Shown: positions 36,050 to 48,700 of the stretch, piece by piece
Layout: every line of letters starts with the position of its first letter
Numbering within the stretch: the stretch's first letter is position 1
Source: Arion vulgaris
Lineage: Eukaryota; Mollusca; Gastropoda; Stylommatophora; Arionidae
Direction: 5' to 3'
DNA length: 64,000 nucleotides
NCBI GenBank assembly: GCA_020796225.1
Contig: CM036761.1
Span: 33,562,928-33,626,927, forward strand
Translations under genes and position numbers: made by a program
Notes under the pieces: generated by a model
The model's input: the letters and a program-made list of their open reading frames with translations, nothing else
Database searches by the model: none
What the model was told of the DNA's origin: nothing

Positions 36050-36960
36050 AACTGTTTATATACTGGATGAATATGCTGATAAGGTTTTCTAGCAAGATGG
36101 AGTTGGCAGCTAGAAAATCAAATTACGATCCAGTCATCAACATTAAACACCAGCGGCTCCAGTCAACGGACAACTTTGCTTATCTTGGCAGCCTCCTATC
36201 CAGATCGGCAAATATAGATTCTGAGGTCAACAATAGGATATCCAAAGTCAGTGCTGTGTTCGGAAGGTTACGTGTCACTATGTGGGAACGGAAGGGGATA
36301 AGCATAGTCACAAAGCTGAAAGTTTACCAGGCCATAGTGCTAACCACGCTGCTGTACACAAGCGAGACATGGACAGTATATAGCAGACACGCAAGAAAAA
36401 TAAACCATTTCCACACAAGCTGTCTACGCAGAATACTAAAAATAAACTGGCAGGACAAAATTCGAGACAGCGAAGTCCTCACCCTGTTGCAGAAGGCCCA
36501 AGAGAGATGGGTCGGTCACGTTGCTCGGATGCCTGATAAACGCATCCCAAAACAGTTGATGTATGGCGAGCTTGAAGGGGCAAACGTTCTGCTGGTGGAC
36601 AGAAAACGCTTTAAAGACACTCTTAAAGTGTCTCTGAAATGCTTCGATATAGACAATACGTGCTGGGAATCCCTTGCGCAAGATCGCCAAATGTGGCGCT
36701 GTAACAACAAAAGAGGAACCCGAATAGCTGAGAATCATCGTATTGTTGAGTCACAGAGAAAACGAGCAGCGTGAAAAGACAGCACACAACACGCACATGT
36801 CTAACCTTGATCATGTATGCCCCACCTGTGGTCGGGATTCTGTTCTAGGATTGGACTCTACAGTCACCTCCGCACACACCAGAGAGGTGCAACAGCACAC
36901 GTCTGAGATTGTTGTCATCATCGCTTGCGATGGACGGCTATATATTAACTAATGGTGTAC
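36050..36960 (+). mobile_element. LINE ORF2 C-terminal fragment, largely open
   Basis: An open frame at 36067-36774 encodes FAYLGSLLSRSANIDSEVNN, TLLYTSETWTVYSRHARKIN, FHTSCLRRILKINWQDKIRD and ERWVGHVARMPDKRIPKQLM, the C-terminus of a LINE reverse transcriptase of a different lineage from the copy at 34324. About 45 bases near its start (36060-36105) recur at 33512-33556. Confidence 0.85.
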
Positions 36961-37116
36961 ACACATCAATATTACATTTGTGTAATCCCATCCAAGATGT
37001 GAATATAAATGACCATCATGTGCTCATAAACAATATAAAACGATTATAAACTGATTTCTGAAACATTTCTCTCATCTCTATAGTTCTACTCAATCAATGG
37101 TTTCAGACACATGGCT

Positions 37117-38360
37117 ATTAGGAGAACTGGATAAGGTGCAAAACCAGGCGCTTCGTGTCATCACAGGAGCAAATGAAAACAACACCAATAGTGGAGATGG
37201 AAAGAGTGGGGGAATACAAGCACTGAGAGAACGCAGAGACACAAAAGTGATGACGCAGGCAGAAAAGTTTCTGAGTATGCCAAGCCACCCAATGGAAAAC
37301 AGATTAAAAATCTAGCATTGGGGAGGCTGAAAAGAAGCAGCTTTATTCACCAGGCCAAAGACTGAATAGGCAAACTTCAGACCTACCAAAAGTTGGCATT
37401 CCCTAAAGTCTGTGCCAGAGCAAACCCCTTGGAGAGAGGAGACTGAACCAGAAGTATGTATCCAGACAGAAGTGAAAGGAATATTCGACAAGGATGAGCA
37501 GAACAGCATACAACGCAAGACAGTCACTCTCAGTTTACTTGATGAAGAATACCCACATGACCTCTGGGTCCGGGTATACACGGATGGGTCAGCAGAAAAT
37601 GCAGTGAAGAATGGAGGAGCAGGAGTGTACATAGAATACCCAAACAACGCTAGAGATGCGATTAAAGTACCAACGGGAAATTCTGTCACAACTATGATGC
37701 AGAAATTCAGGCAATCAAGGTGGCAACTGAAAAACTGTTGAATACCAGACCCGATCCTCAACCTGTTGTATTTTTAACTGATGCAAAATCAGCACTCCAA
37801 GCACTTCAGTCCAGAAAATTGCCAGGTCTACAGACCCTACTGTCTAAATTGTCCAAGCATCGCAGGGTTGTCTTGCAGTGGATACCCTCTCACTGTGGAA
37901 TACCAGGAAATGAAACAGCAGACCGATTGGCCAAGGAAGGTGCTGCAGGAGAGCAGCCGGATGTGCCAGTTACCTACCACCAAAAGAAAAGGATGATTAA
38001 ATCAATGAGAAAGCCACAAATACCAACACAAGACGATTACTATAATATGAGCAGATTGGAACAAGTTGTGATTCTGCGCCTTAGAACAGGACACAATCGG
38101 CTCCGCAGCCACATGTATACAAAATTCAAGATTGGCAATTCAGCCATGTGTACATGTGGACAGGCAAACCAGACTGCAGAGCACATACTTCAAGACTGCC
38201 CCAAATATGATACACTGAGGCAAACTCACTGGCCTAACGAAACAACACTCGACATAAAACTACACGGACCTCTGTGTGAGCTACAAAAGACAGTGAAGTT
38301 CATACAAGAGACAACATTGAATATATAGACATATTTCAAGCGAACGAAAGGAAGGAAGGA
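37117..38360 (+). mobile_element. 5'-truncated LINE with RNase H, 12-bp TSD
   Basis: A non-LTR retrotransposon 3' end flanked by AGACACATGGCT at 37105-37116 and 38361-38372. It starts in the reverse-transcriptase C-terminal part (LGELDKVQNQALRVITGA) and then encodes an RNase H domain: VYTDGSAENA, YDAEIQAI, FLTDAKSALQAL and GNETADRLAKEG supply the D-E-D-D residues. A C-terminal zinc-knuckle-like end follows (CTCGQANQTAEHILQDCP). Frame changes near 37300-37400 and near 37690 show decay. The 3' end is GCGAACGAAAGGAAGGAAGG. It entered a minisatellite whose units lie on both sides. Confidence 0.88.
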
Positions 38361-38665
38361 AGACACATGGCTCTCATCTCCATTGTTCTATTATATCACC
38401 GGTTCCAGATACATTGTGCTAATTGTTCTATTTTATCACTGGTTTCCAAAAGTGTCCTAATCTCCACTGTTCTATTGCATTCATCCCTATTGTTCTATTC
38501 CATCTATCCCTGGTTTCAGACAACACTCTTATCTCCAATGTTCTATTATTCTCACTCCATTGTTCTATAACTGATTCCTGAGATTGCTTTTATCTCCAAT
38601 GTTGTATACTATCGCTGGTTCCAGACACAGTGCTCTTCTTCATTGTTCTATTCTATTCCAGTGCA
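38361..38665. repeat. imperfect minisatellite
   Basis: Irregular units of about 40-50 bp built on CTCATCTCCATTGTTCTATT and a following GGTTCCAGACACAGTG. Further units lie at 37065-37116 and near 39035-39085, showing that the LINE at 37117-38360 landed inside the array. Confidence 0.7.
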
Positions 38666-39562
38666 TGAGTCTGCTATTGGAGTCTCCACATGATCAATCC
38701 GTTCTGACACCAAGCTACTTTATAACACAGCAGATGTGGTAATATAGAGTGTGAGTTATGATGCTAAATCCTTACAGCAGTCCTTATGTACATGTGTGTC
38801 CTATTGGGCAACATTTTCTCAGGTTATATGAGGTAGTGTTACAGCTAACAATCAAAATGTACAAAAATGTCTTTGTTACAGCAACTGCAATGAAAATATG
38901 ATTTGGCGTTATAGAAAAATTTCAGCACTATGTTTCATTATGAGCGCTGAATTGTAAAACTAATAGAAGTGTTAGTGATAAGTTGCAGACCTACGTTCCA
39001 TTGGGAAGAACAAGGAATAAGAGAGAATGAGATTCCAGAGACATTTCTCCCATCTAAATTGTTCTATGTCTTCATACCAACCACATATATGCTGAGGCAG
39101 ATTTCAAATGCATACTTCTTTCTATACACATATTTGTTCCAGGTACACTTTATTATTCACACTAACTTTTATAACAGCAAATTATAAACATGCAGATCAT
39201 CATAACATTTTGCAAAAACTCTTGCATGCAGGTTATTATTATACACTATTATTATATACTTTCATCTTATACATTAATAACTGGATTAAACATGTATTAA
39301 ATGCCACTGGGTATTAATAAATATGGAACACACACACAATGTGTGCTCTTTATGAGGTGAGGTTTACATTTTTGAAGTTAACACATTTACACTCTAACAA
39401 AAGTAACACAACATGCGGTAATGGCAATGATTTGGCTTCCATAAGGTAAGAGTATGTGACTAAACAAAAAACATACATAACTTGCAAGCTCAATCAAACA
39501 TTGCCCTATTCAATCTGACAAAAAGGCTGCCACTTTTAGAAAATAAAATCAAGTAATGTTAT

Positions 39563-39814
39563 CTTCTTCTTCTTTGCGTTCGTTCTTTTCGATCAATTTT
39601 AATCACTCTTTGTGATATGTTTGATCTTTGCCAAGAACGTGTATACGTTGCACATTGGTTTGGTAGGCCCCTAAACGCATAGACTTCTATACGCTTAGGA
39701 CACATGCATCCGATTTCAGCCAAACCTCATTAGTCGCCTCTTACGACATACATGGCAGGTAACGGTGGTTCTATTATTTACACCCCAAATTTGGGCCCGG
39801 TAACCACTCGGGCG
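39563..39814 (-). mobile_element. SINE family A copy with 12-bp TSD
   Basis: Minus-strand, nearly full-length copy flanked by AAGTAATGTTAT at 39551-39562 and 39815-39826. One of the best preserved copies. Confidence 0.9.
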
Positions 39815-39826
39815 AAGTAATGTTAT

Positions 39827-41263
39827 TAACTCATTCTAAAAGAGAAGATTTGTGGGAAATTTTTCAATTTGCTGTACTCTCAATTCAGTACAATTCAGCA
39901 AGTAGACAACAAAACAGTAGGTTTTTAGAAACATTTGAATTTGTTAAAACTACAGTTCTCCATATCACTATTCGTTTACCTTGCTTAAAGACAAATAATG
40001 CTCTAACACCAATATTCCCCAATATACCATATGGTATGAAAACGGACTTGACTTTTTACAGTAGTTTCTGGAAAGAGCCCAATATTTATTTCCTCTATGG
40101 AGTTTGTCATCCAGTTTTTTTTCTGAAGCAAACATTTGTCTCATTGTGATTAAGCCAAAATAGTCTATACAGTTTTTTCAATCATATATCAGTAGACAGT
40201 GAATGATTGTAAAACAACTCAGTGTATATTTATCATAGATCATTGTTTGACAACATAGTGATCAAAACATTACAACTTTCCAAGTGATTACAATGATTTT
40301 ATAAACAGACTACAAATGAAAGAAGTCACTATCTATAAGCTTGTCTGGTGGTTTATGAGTTTTCAAGACTTGTATATTCTTGTTTCACTTGTTGTCACAT
40401 TGGGTATCTCAATGAGATTGGTATTAGAAACATAATGGTCTTTACCACCATTAAATTTTAACCAAATAGTGGAAAAATTAGTTTGAAAAGTATCTATAGC
40501 AGGAACAGAATAATGCAGTGATCCTTAGACTTCAGTAATTTGGAATAAACTACACTAGCATGTGAGAGGAAGTAGTACATAAAAGTATCACATGCGAAGA
40601 AGTAATGTCAGCAAGGAATCAGCACATGAAAGGATGGATAAAAAGCATGCACAGCTAGCAAGCTTATAGAAACCATTAAAATGCATATGTTTCACCATCC
40701 GCTAGATGAGATGAATGGAACTGTCAAAAGGCAACAAAATAAGTTCTGCGAACCAAAGATCAGTCAGTACAGAGAATAAAAACAATACAGACTGGTATTT
40801 AAATCATCAAAGAAAACGATCACAGGTAACTGATACCAAACAAAAAAAATAACAGAAAAGTTCTGTATATACAAAGAAATATTTGCAACCCCAAATCTAA
40901 TTTTAGATTTTGCTTCTAGTTTTCTGTTTGCATGAATAAGAACAAATGTCAGTCCTTAATAAGATTTCTAGAACTCTAGTGTAAGTACCAAAATAAACAA
41001 AATCAAAACATGATCAAAATAACAATGTAACACAAAAACTGAATCACAAAAGATGATGCCCACAGCATAGTCCAACTTAAGAATTGCAACATATAACTCT
41101 GTCAAGAAAAAATAAATTCACCTGCACAAGAATCCACTTGATCACATGAAGTAGAACAACATCCATTCCTTTTATATCCAATTATATGAAACCCCTGAGG
41201 TTTAATGAAGTTTTGGTGGGTTTACATTCACATTTGTTAATTTGTAAATCCTGTCAGATTAGG
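39827..41263. other. downstream region / 3' UTR of LRP5/6
   Basis: This follows the LRP5/6 stop codon on the minus strand and probably includes its 3' UTR. Possible minus-strand poly-A signals are ATTAAA near 41201 and AATAAA at 40085-40090. No other gene was seen. Confidence 0.4.
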
Positions 41264-42737
41264 TCAGCAATCTGAGGTAGCTACAGGTGATGGAGGTGGA
41301 GGTGCGGTTAAAAAACTTCTCTCTGTTGAGGGTGAAGGCGGGCAGCTAACTTCATCTGAGAAATAATGACTATGTGGAGTTGGTGGTGGAGGATATGGGT
41401 CCGAGTCATAGTTTAATTCCACCAAAGAGTTATTGAAGTAGTATTTGAATTTTTTGGCATTTGATCTAGATCTAGATCTAGAGGAACGACCACTGTATTT
41501 ATTGTTTACTGGTGTGGAGCTGTTGAGTGGGGCTGTCTGATGGTATGGTTCGCTATCCTCACAGACATCTGTGGAACATGGAGTGGTTGGTGGAGGTGGA
41601 ATGTGATGGTGGTGGTGATGATGGTGGCGTCTGTGATGATTGCGGCGAGCGTCCACCCCTCCCACCAGCACTGCCCATGCCTGACCTCTGAACCGACGAT
41701 GACAGACTGTTGAGCGATACATAAACATCCCCTGTTGGGGCTGTGTACACAGATCTGTCAGTAACAGGAGATGGAGGTGGGTTCAGTGTCTCCTGTGGAT
41801 ACTGAGTCACTGTTGAACTGCTGGACGATGCTCCAGTAACATGATTTCTGTCATAAAATGGTGGATCTGATCCTGATCCCATTGAAATACCTGTAGCTTC
41901 AGATTTGATTTGAGACAAAGTGTCATGGGGGCTACAGCCCTCACCTATGATTGTAACTGGTGGATTTAATGGCTTCTTTGCAACCAGAACATCCTCATCA
42001 GCTGGTGTGCTACTAGACCTGTGACGACAAACTAGAATGAGAATAATCACAACCAAAAAAAACACAACCACTACTACAATAGCAATAGTGTAATTTTTTG
42101 GCGATTCATTTCTTTCAGGAAGTTTGGATGGACATGGATTACCATTAGAATCCACACAGTCTGTGTGAACAGCACAGTCAGCACATTCACAGTTATCTCC
42201 AGAGCAGCAATCAGCTGCATCAGAACCATCTGCACAGTTCTTCCTGCCATCACATTTCAGTTTCTTGTCTACACATTCGCCATTTGCACAAGTAAACTGA
42301 TCATTTGAGCACTTCACACAGTTTTCTTCATCTGAATTATCCTCACACTCTGAAGAATAATCACACTTCCACACCATCGGTATGCATTGGACAGTGCCAC
42401 TGTGACATTTAAACTGGTCTGGTGCACATGTTGGTGGTTCAGAACAGGTCTGCTTATCACTTTTCAACATCAGATGAATGGGACATGAACAGCGTGCCTT
42501 TTTATCTTCGGTGATGAAGCAGATATGTGAACATCCGCTATTGTTATTAAAACATGGATGCCAGGCTGCCTGTAATGAATGCTCTACTGCTATTAGATCA
42601 CTCAAACCTGGGATCCTGCCTCGCACCCAGAGACGCTTATTACCAGTTTTTTTGTGTATCCTTTCCACAAAATTCTGCTCCTTTGCTAGCCAGTAGAGAA
42701 ACTTGCCATAAACAGCCAAACCACGTGGATTTCCAAC
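41264..42737 (-). CDS. LRP5/6: LRP5/6 last exon: propeller end, EGF4, LDLa, membrane span, tail; frame shifts
   Basis: One 1,474-bp coding exon. Frame 1 (42737 down to a TGA at 41559-41561) encodes the last propeller 4 blade, EGF4 ([19 protein letters not shown]), two LDLa repeats ([11 protein letters not shown]..., [11 protein letters not shown]...), a segment with six further cysteines in place of LDLa3, a membrane span (about 42027-42092) and the first tail motif [11 protein letters not shown] with [10 protein letters not shown] before it. The other four motifs ([42 protein letters not shown]) are in the +1 frame, open from 41728 to TGA at 41264-41266. The switch must fall between 41728 and 41562, in or near a His-rich CAC/CAT tract (about 41600-41640). 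An Arg-Ser run lies at about 41462-41490. Confidence 0.92.
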
Positions 42738-45700
42738 CTGCAAATTAAATAATGAAAATTTAAATGGTTTTTTTTGGGGTGCTCTGGATAATTAGTTTAA
42801 CTAAAACTTGGCATACAACAAACAATCACAGAATTGATCCAGTGTCACTTGGGCTCTTGCCCTTCGGTCCCCCAATCAAGGAAATAAATGAGACCAGGAA
42901 AGTATAATTACTCATAAGTAAGCATACTGTGAATACAGATAAAAGTGTAGCAATATCAGATGGTGACAACCAAGAGCAGCCTTCTCCGAGGGATATATGC
43001 ACACAAACATAACAATTAGATATTTTCTTAGATATGATAATTGTACTTAATTTGGGAATGGTTATGGGAAAGCAGCTAGAAAATCAAATTGCAGCCTTTC
43101 AGATGATGGTTTATAGCAGAATTGAATGTATTTCATCATCACAAAAACAAGAAAAAATCTTTCTTTTACATATCATCATCAAATAGCTTGTCCTGAGCAT
43201 AACTTTGCCACCCCAACAGTCCTCGGAATTTCTCTCTATCATAGGCCAGATGTCCTGTCCTGCCTCTGCACCCGTCATGTTCAAACTATGTTACATCATG
43301 AATCCATCTTCTTTGTGGTCTTCCTCTTCTTCTCTTTGCCAGTATGCCTCCTTCATGTCTTTTTATGTCTTAAATATCTCAATTTTCTTTCTTTATTTAT
43401 AGCATCAGCCAGTTTTCTTTGATAAGTTCTTTCTGTATAGGTTTATTTGTTCTCTTCTGTCCATGATATACAACGGACTCTTCTGCAACACTTATATTTC
43501 AAAAGCACATATATGTTTTTCCACTGCCTTATTAAATGTCCATGCTTCATACCTTTTACATATGCTACATGAAAACATATGCATATAACAATCTTTCATC
43601 TTAGAACAGTACACTACAGGCTCCACCACCACATGCACAGAATAAAGCATGTTCAGACTGCACAGTGTGTATACCAGACTGAAACAGACTCCAGGGCACA
43701 TCCTATGGTCCTGTCCATCATACCTACAACAATGAAACATGGTCTCAAGAATGTTATGGGGAACCCTCAAGAAACTCCAACTTATGTGCAGCTTCATACA
43801 GGCAACCCATCTCCTAGTTTATGACTGAGCATATAAAACCAATCACAAAGAAGGTGAAGAGGTACTACATGACTTTGCGCTAGAACATCTGAGTCCTTTT
43901 GTTAAAGTCTGTTATTATTTTTTCTTCAGATATAAGATTTATAGTTTCTTCAGATTTATAGTTTCTGATGTTGCTTTCTTATAAACACTCATCATCATCA
44001 AGGTGCATATTCTTTCTAGGACGTTGCTCTCTTTGCAGCGCATCTGAAATTCACTGTTTCTAGTCAGTTCACCCACTTCGCCGATGGTCGTATTCATGGT
44101 TTCTTTAATATCTTGTAGCCATCTACTTCTTGTCTTGCCTCTACGTCCTGGGACCCTGTCCTCTAATATTGTTCTCTCCAGGCCATCATGATGCTTGTTA
44201 TAAACACTACACCTTCCATATATTGTGTAACTGTTGTTAGCTGTGTTGTATTGGAGGTTTGTGATTTTATTTATATCTCTGATTTCTATGATATGTCACA
44301 CTAAATTATTGTCTGTAGTTTTGTGTTGTTGATTATCTTTCTAGTTTCATCTTGATTTTACTCATATAGTGATCGGATATTTTATCTAAATCTCTTTGTA
44401 TATTATACATATATGGTCAGGCAAATCTGATTTTCTATTCTTCTTCTTCTTCTGCGTTCGTTCTTTACAACCAATTTTAATCACTCTTTGTGATGGTTAC
44501 TGCCAGAGTAGTTGATAGTAGTCGCCTGCTAGCTTGGAGCCCTATAGCTCGGGTTCGAACCACTGTGGCATTTTTAGTCCTCCTGGTCTTACTCAGGCAG
44601 ATAACAGTGGTCCTCTATCGGAGAAAATCTGCCGTAACATCGGGAATACTAATTACAGTACATTGGAACCTGCTGCCAGTGTAAAGTAATTTCTGAGCAT
44701 GCTTCTGCCATTTAAGAAATTGGAAAAACAGATTTTCACGCAAAAATCAGTTTCAGAGATGAAACTTCGTCTGAGTTGAAAGCGGACGAAAGAAAAAAAA
44801 AAAAAAAAAAAAAAGAAAAAAAAACTGTGATATGTTTTATCTTTGCCAAGAACGTGTATATGTTGCACATTCGTTTGGTAGGTCCCTAAACGCATAGACT
44901 TCTACACATGTGCATCCGATTTTAGCAAACCTCCTTGGTCGTCTCTTCGACATGCATGGCAGGTAACAGTGGCTCTATTCTTTACACCCCAAATTTGGGC
45001 CCGGTAACCACTCGGGCAATTTTCTATTCTAAAAGGGGGGTGATATCCTTGCTGCCTGGCAAATTTATTTCTGAAAGCATGCTTCTTCCTACAATCAGTT
45101 CTTTTGAGAGCATCAATCTACAAATAGCTCATCATTATCATTTATATCCTTATTTTCCCAAACTCCTTCAAGGTTTATTTATTTCTATATTTGGTTCTAT
45201 ATTTGTATTATATCTCCATCATAATTATTATGCTCTTTCCTCTCTTTTTATCCAAATTGTGAAATAAAACTATTTTTAAAATCTATTCTTATTTTGTAAT
45301 TTGATTGATTGATTGTAATTTGTTTGGTGCATGACAATAGAGGTGTAATATTGTCCAATAGAGGACAATAGAAAATTTTCATTTTGAAAGTTGCAGACAT
45401 TACTCTTGGGCCTACTGCATCCAATACTACAAGTTCTTTGCACTCTATTGTATACAGCTATTCCTAGGTTATACATACTTTCTTCCTCAAGCCATGAGAT
45501 CTGCATCATTTTCATTTTGTTTCATAGATTACCAAGATGTCTATATCGTTGCTCCTGCTTTGATTGTCACTTGTACAACCTTCCATTGTTTAGTTAGTCA
45601 TTGTAAACATTACAGGTCTCTAACTATGGTTTTCCTATTACAAAGTCAGTAACTGACTCCTTTCAACATTTTAAACCCCTGAGTTTTATAATGTGTCTCC

Positions 45701-48700
45701 TCCTGCCTGACTCGGATCACTACAGCTTTTCTCTCTTTTTATTGTTACTTTCAATAGTTGGTTTTCTGTTTTACTTCTTCTTCTTCTTTGATCGTTCTAG
45801 GCCTGTTTTAATCATTCTCATTGTGATATATAAACAGCCAAACATCGAACGTAATGTCGTGCACCAGCCTTCAGCACCTATTGGAGCCCAGTTGCTTATC
45901 CTTCGGTGGGGTGTTCGTTTTCAGCCAGCTTTTGATTTACTAGGGTGAGCTTTCCCTAAGTGCGATCAGCTTTGCCGTATTTTTGGGCTTTGTGATCTTC
46001 GCCGGGACAGTGAGTTACGCTGTTTATGCCCGTTCTGACTGAGAAATATTTCTCGGGCTTGTAAGCTTATCCTCGGACGGCGTCTTACTCGTATAAGACA
46101 CCGTGTAAAGTATCGGCCTTCGCCAATGTTCAGACCCAAACTTCCTGTTTGATCCGTACATTGTCGGCCTTGCTTTACCGTACATTTTTTGAGTTTGATC
46201 CGGGGAAGGAACATTCTCAGCCTCTTCTAGACGCGTGTTGATCGTGGCAATTTGCAATTAACCTCAAAGCACTGGCATGGGGCGAGTACAAACAATGTAG
46301 AGTCGTTTCAGTGGGCACTATAAGCGTAACTGAGGATTTTGCGCTCGCGCCATCACCCGCCCCAGTTATTCCGGGGATGTTAGTCGACTGCAATCGAACC
46401 TTGCCCGGTTGCCCCAAGGCTGGCAGTTCCGTTAGGCGTCGCCAACCTCAGTTCTTTCGGGGATGTTAATTTTAATCGCACAGTACCTTGCACGGTTTCC
46501 CAGGGCGGTAGTTTCGTTATGCACTAAACGCAACTTGTTCTTTTGCGCTCTGCAAACCTTGCCCAGTACATGTATCTGCACCGGGCTACCAATGCGGGGT
46601 CAGCTGCAGTCTTCTCTCGCACCAACACGAGGGTAGACTTTTATTCGTTACGGTCCTGTCTTATTTATTCTTGCCGACGGGCTGGCAATGTTTGCCCTCT
46701 CCTCAGGGCTTCGAGCTTCTCCTTACGTGGGCATACGTTTGGTCACTGGATGCACCTCTCATCCATGTCTGAAGCGTTTCGTTGCTGTTTCTTTGCGTTC
46801 AGGGACTTGGGCAATATCTTGTTGGACATCGGTCAGGAAATTTGTGCATTTTCTTTGTATGTATCTTTATCGTGTTTCCGTACTTGCACTGCTACCCCTA
46901 CCAGTAGTTTTCTCTCCCGATCCCTGCCCCTCTTAGCCAGACCGGAACCATAGTCTGTTTCCAGGGTCACCGCGTGGAGGTTGGGGGCATGGTCTTGGTT
47001 AGCGCGCCCCTCGCTAACCCTGGCTCATGTTACCACCATGACCTCATGAGCCTTTGACCCCTTTCTGTTTTACATTTGTCTACAGAATGTAGTAACCAGA
47101 TCCAGCTAGTCCTCCTTAGTCACCTACTGCAGAGTGGATGGCAGGTTACAGTTTTACTATTCTTTGTCTCCATTCTAGGCTCAAGTGACACAAGAATGAG
47201 CACATTTATTGAAAGTTTCAAAACAATCCTTATATTCAACTACATACAATGTGTACACAAGACTACTTACAACTTTGAAACTAATCTTATAACCCAGAAC
47301 AACATACCTGCCCATCTACCAGAACACGCCTATTTCCTCCCATCAAATCTGACATTTCAATTCGGTTCAGTCGTGAATCTGCCCAATAGAGGTTGTCATC
47401 TTTTGTATCAATTGTGAGAGACTGTGGATGAACTAACATATTCTTGAACAAGGTAGTTTTCTCTGATCCATCCATGAGCGCCGTCTCAATCTTAGGTGAG
47501 TTGACCATATTTGTAAAATACATTTTCCTGCAGAAAATAAATGCACAGTAACAAATATTTCAATTTTACAGCAGTAGACATGAATATCTCATACAATTGA
47601 CACAGAAAACAGTGAATATTTACAATGTTATGAAAAACATAAGTGATGTTGTATTGAGATCTAGAGCTGCTGAGTTGGTCACAGCCAATGCCATGTCCTG
47701 TACTTGACACAGAGCAGATCTAGGATATTTTTAATGGTTTTTCGGATATTTTATTGCATATCGATATGGCATTTGTAGGCATCAGATACATTTCCTGGTA
47801 TTTCAACTCAGCTGTGTATAGAGAAGACTTTCACATCTGGTTCTCAGACAGAGAAAGGGAAGGACAGCGCAATACCATGCAGTCTCCATCATCATTGTGA
47901 GCTCTACAGATATATACTAGGCAAAAAAGTATATGCACTGTCTCTGGATTCGCTCAAAGAATCGTCCTGTCCCACGCCTCTCAAGTTCACCTACATGTCC
48001 TAAATTCACATTTGGATCCTGTGTACAGCCTGCCAGACAGAAATTAGTATTAAGTCTGAAGTGCAGGCTATTCTCTTCCATCTAGTGTGCAGAGCTGAGT
48101 TATCAGCATGTTGCAGCAAAAGATAAATCGTAGAACTGAATCTCTCTGATACAGTTCTTCAATCCCTGTGTCAAGAAGGCTAAATGCAACATCAAAGTTC
48201 CCCATTTCCAAGATACACCAGCCACATGTAGGTATTTGAGGGTTTTGATTAGTAGTACAGCCCTGAGATTCACAAAAGTGTATTGGGGTCAAAGGCACAG
48301 TCATAGGGACATCGCACCAGGTTTAGTGAGCTGGCACTAATCAAGATCCTACCCACCTCTACCTGGTGACCATGGAAACAGACAGAGGATACTGTCTGGC
48401 TAAGTGGGTAGGGATCGAGGGAGAGCTACTCTGGTATAAGTGGTGGTGCAGGCGCAGTTACGCTTGATGAGATCTGCTCGCAACACAGATGAGCAGAATC
48501 CCAGAGTGACTGTTTCTATATGTCTCTCCCGGCCGATGGGAAAAGCTGAATAAATAAAAACAAATCGTAAGAATTGACAAGATATGAGTCGTTAAGAGGC
48601 ACATTCCCTTGAAACAATGGTCGCACCAAATTTGCCAGCTCTCTGCAAGAATCGTCAAAAAAGATGTAATGTGTCGTGACGACATAAGGAAGATTGCAGC

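Noticed and set aside
36067..36774. host protein-coding gene of 235 codons
   Set aside because: It is a LINE reverse-transcriptase C-terminus of another lineage, 5' truncated.
41264..41728. separate small gene of 154 codons
   Set aside because: It contains LRP5/6 tail motifs in the conserved order; it is the end of the last LRP5/6 exon in a shifted frame.
41559..41728. programmed +1 ribosomal frameshift in LRP5/6
   Set aside because: Two other exons of the same gene also have lost bases, and a low-complexity His tract is present, so indel or assembly error is simpler.
46543..46953. 136-codon open frame as a host gene or bacterial contamination
   Set aside because: No domain is recognisable; the opposite strand carries a LINE leader homologous to two other repeats in the window.
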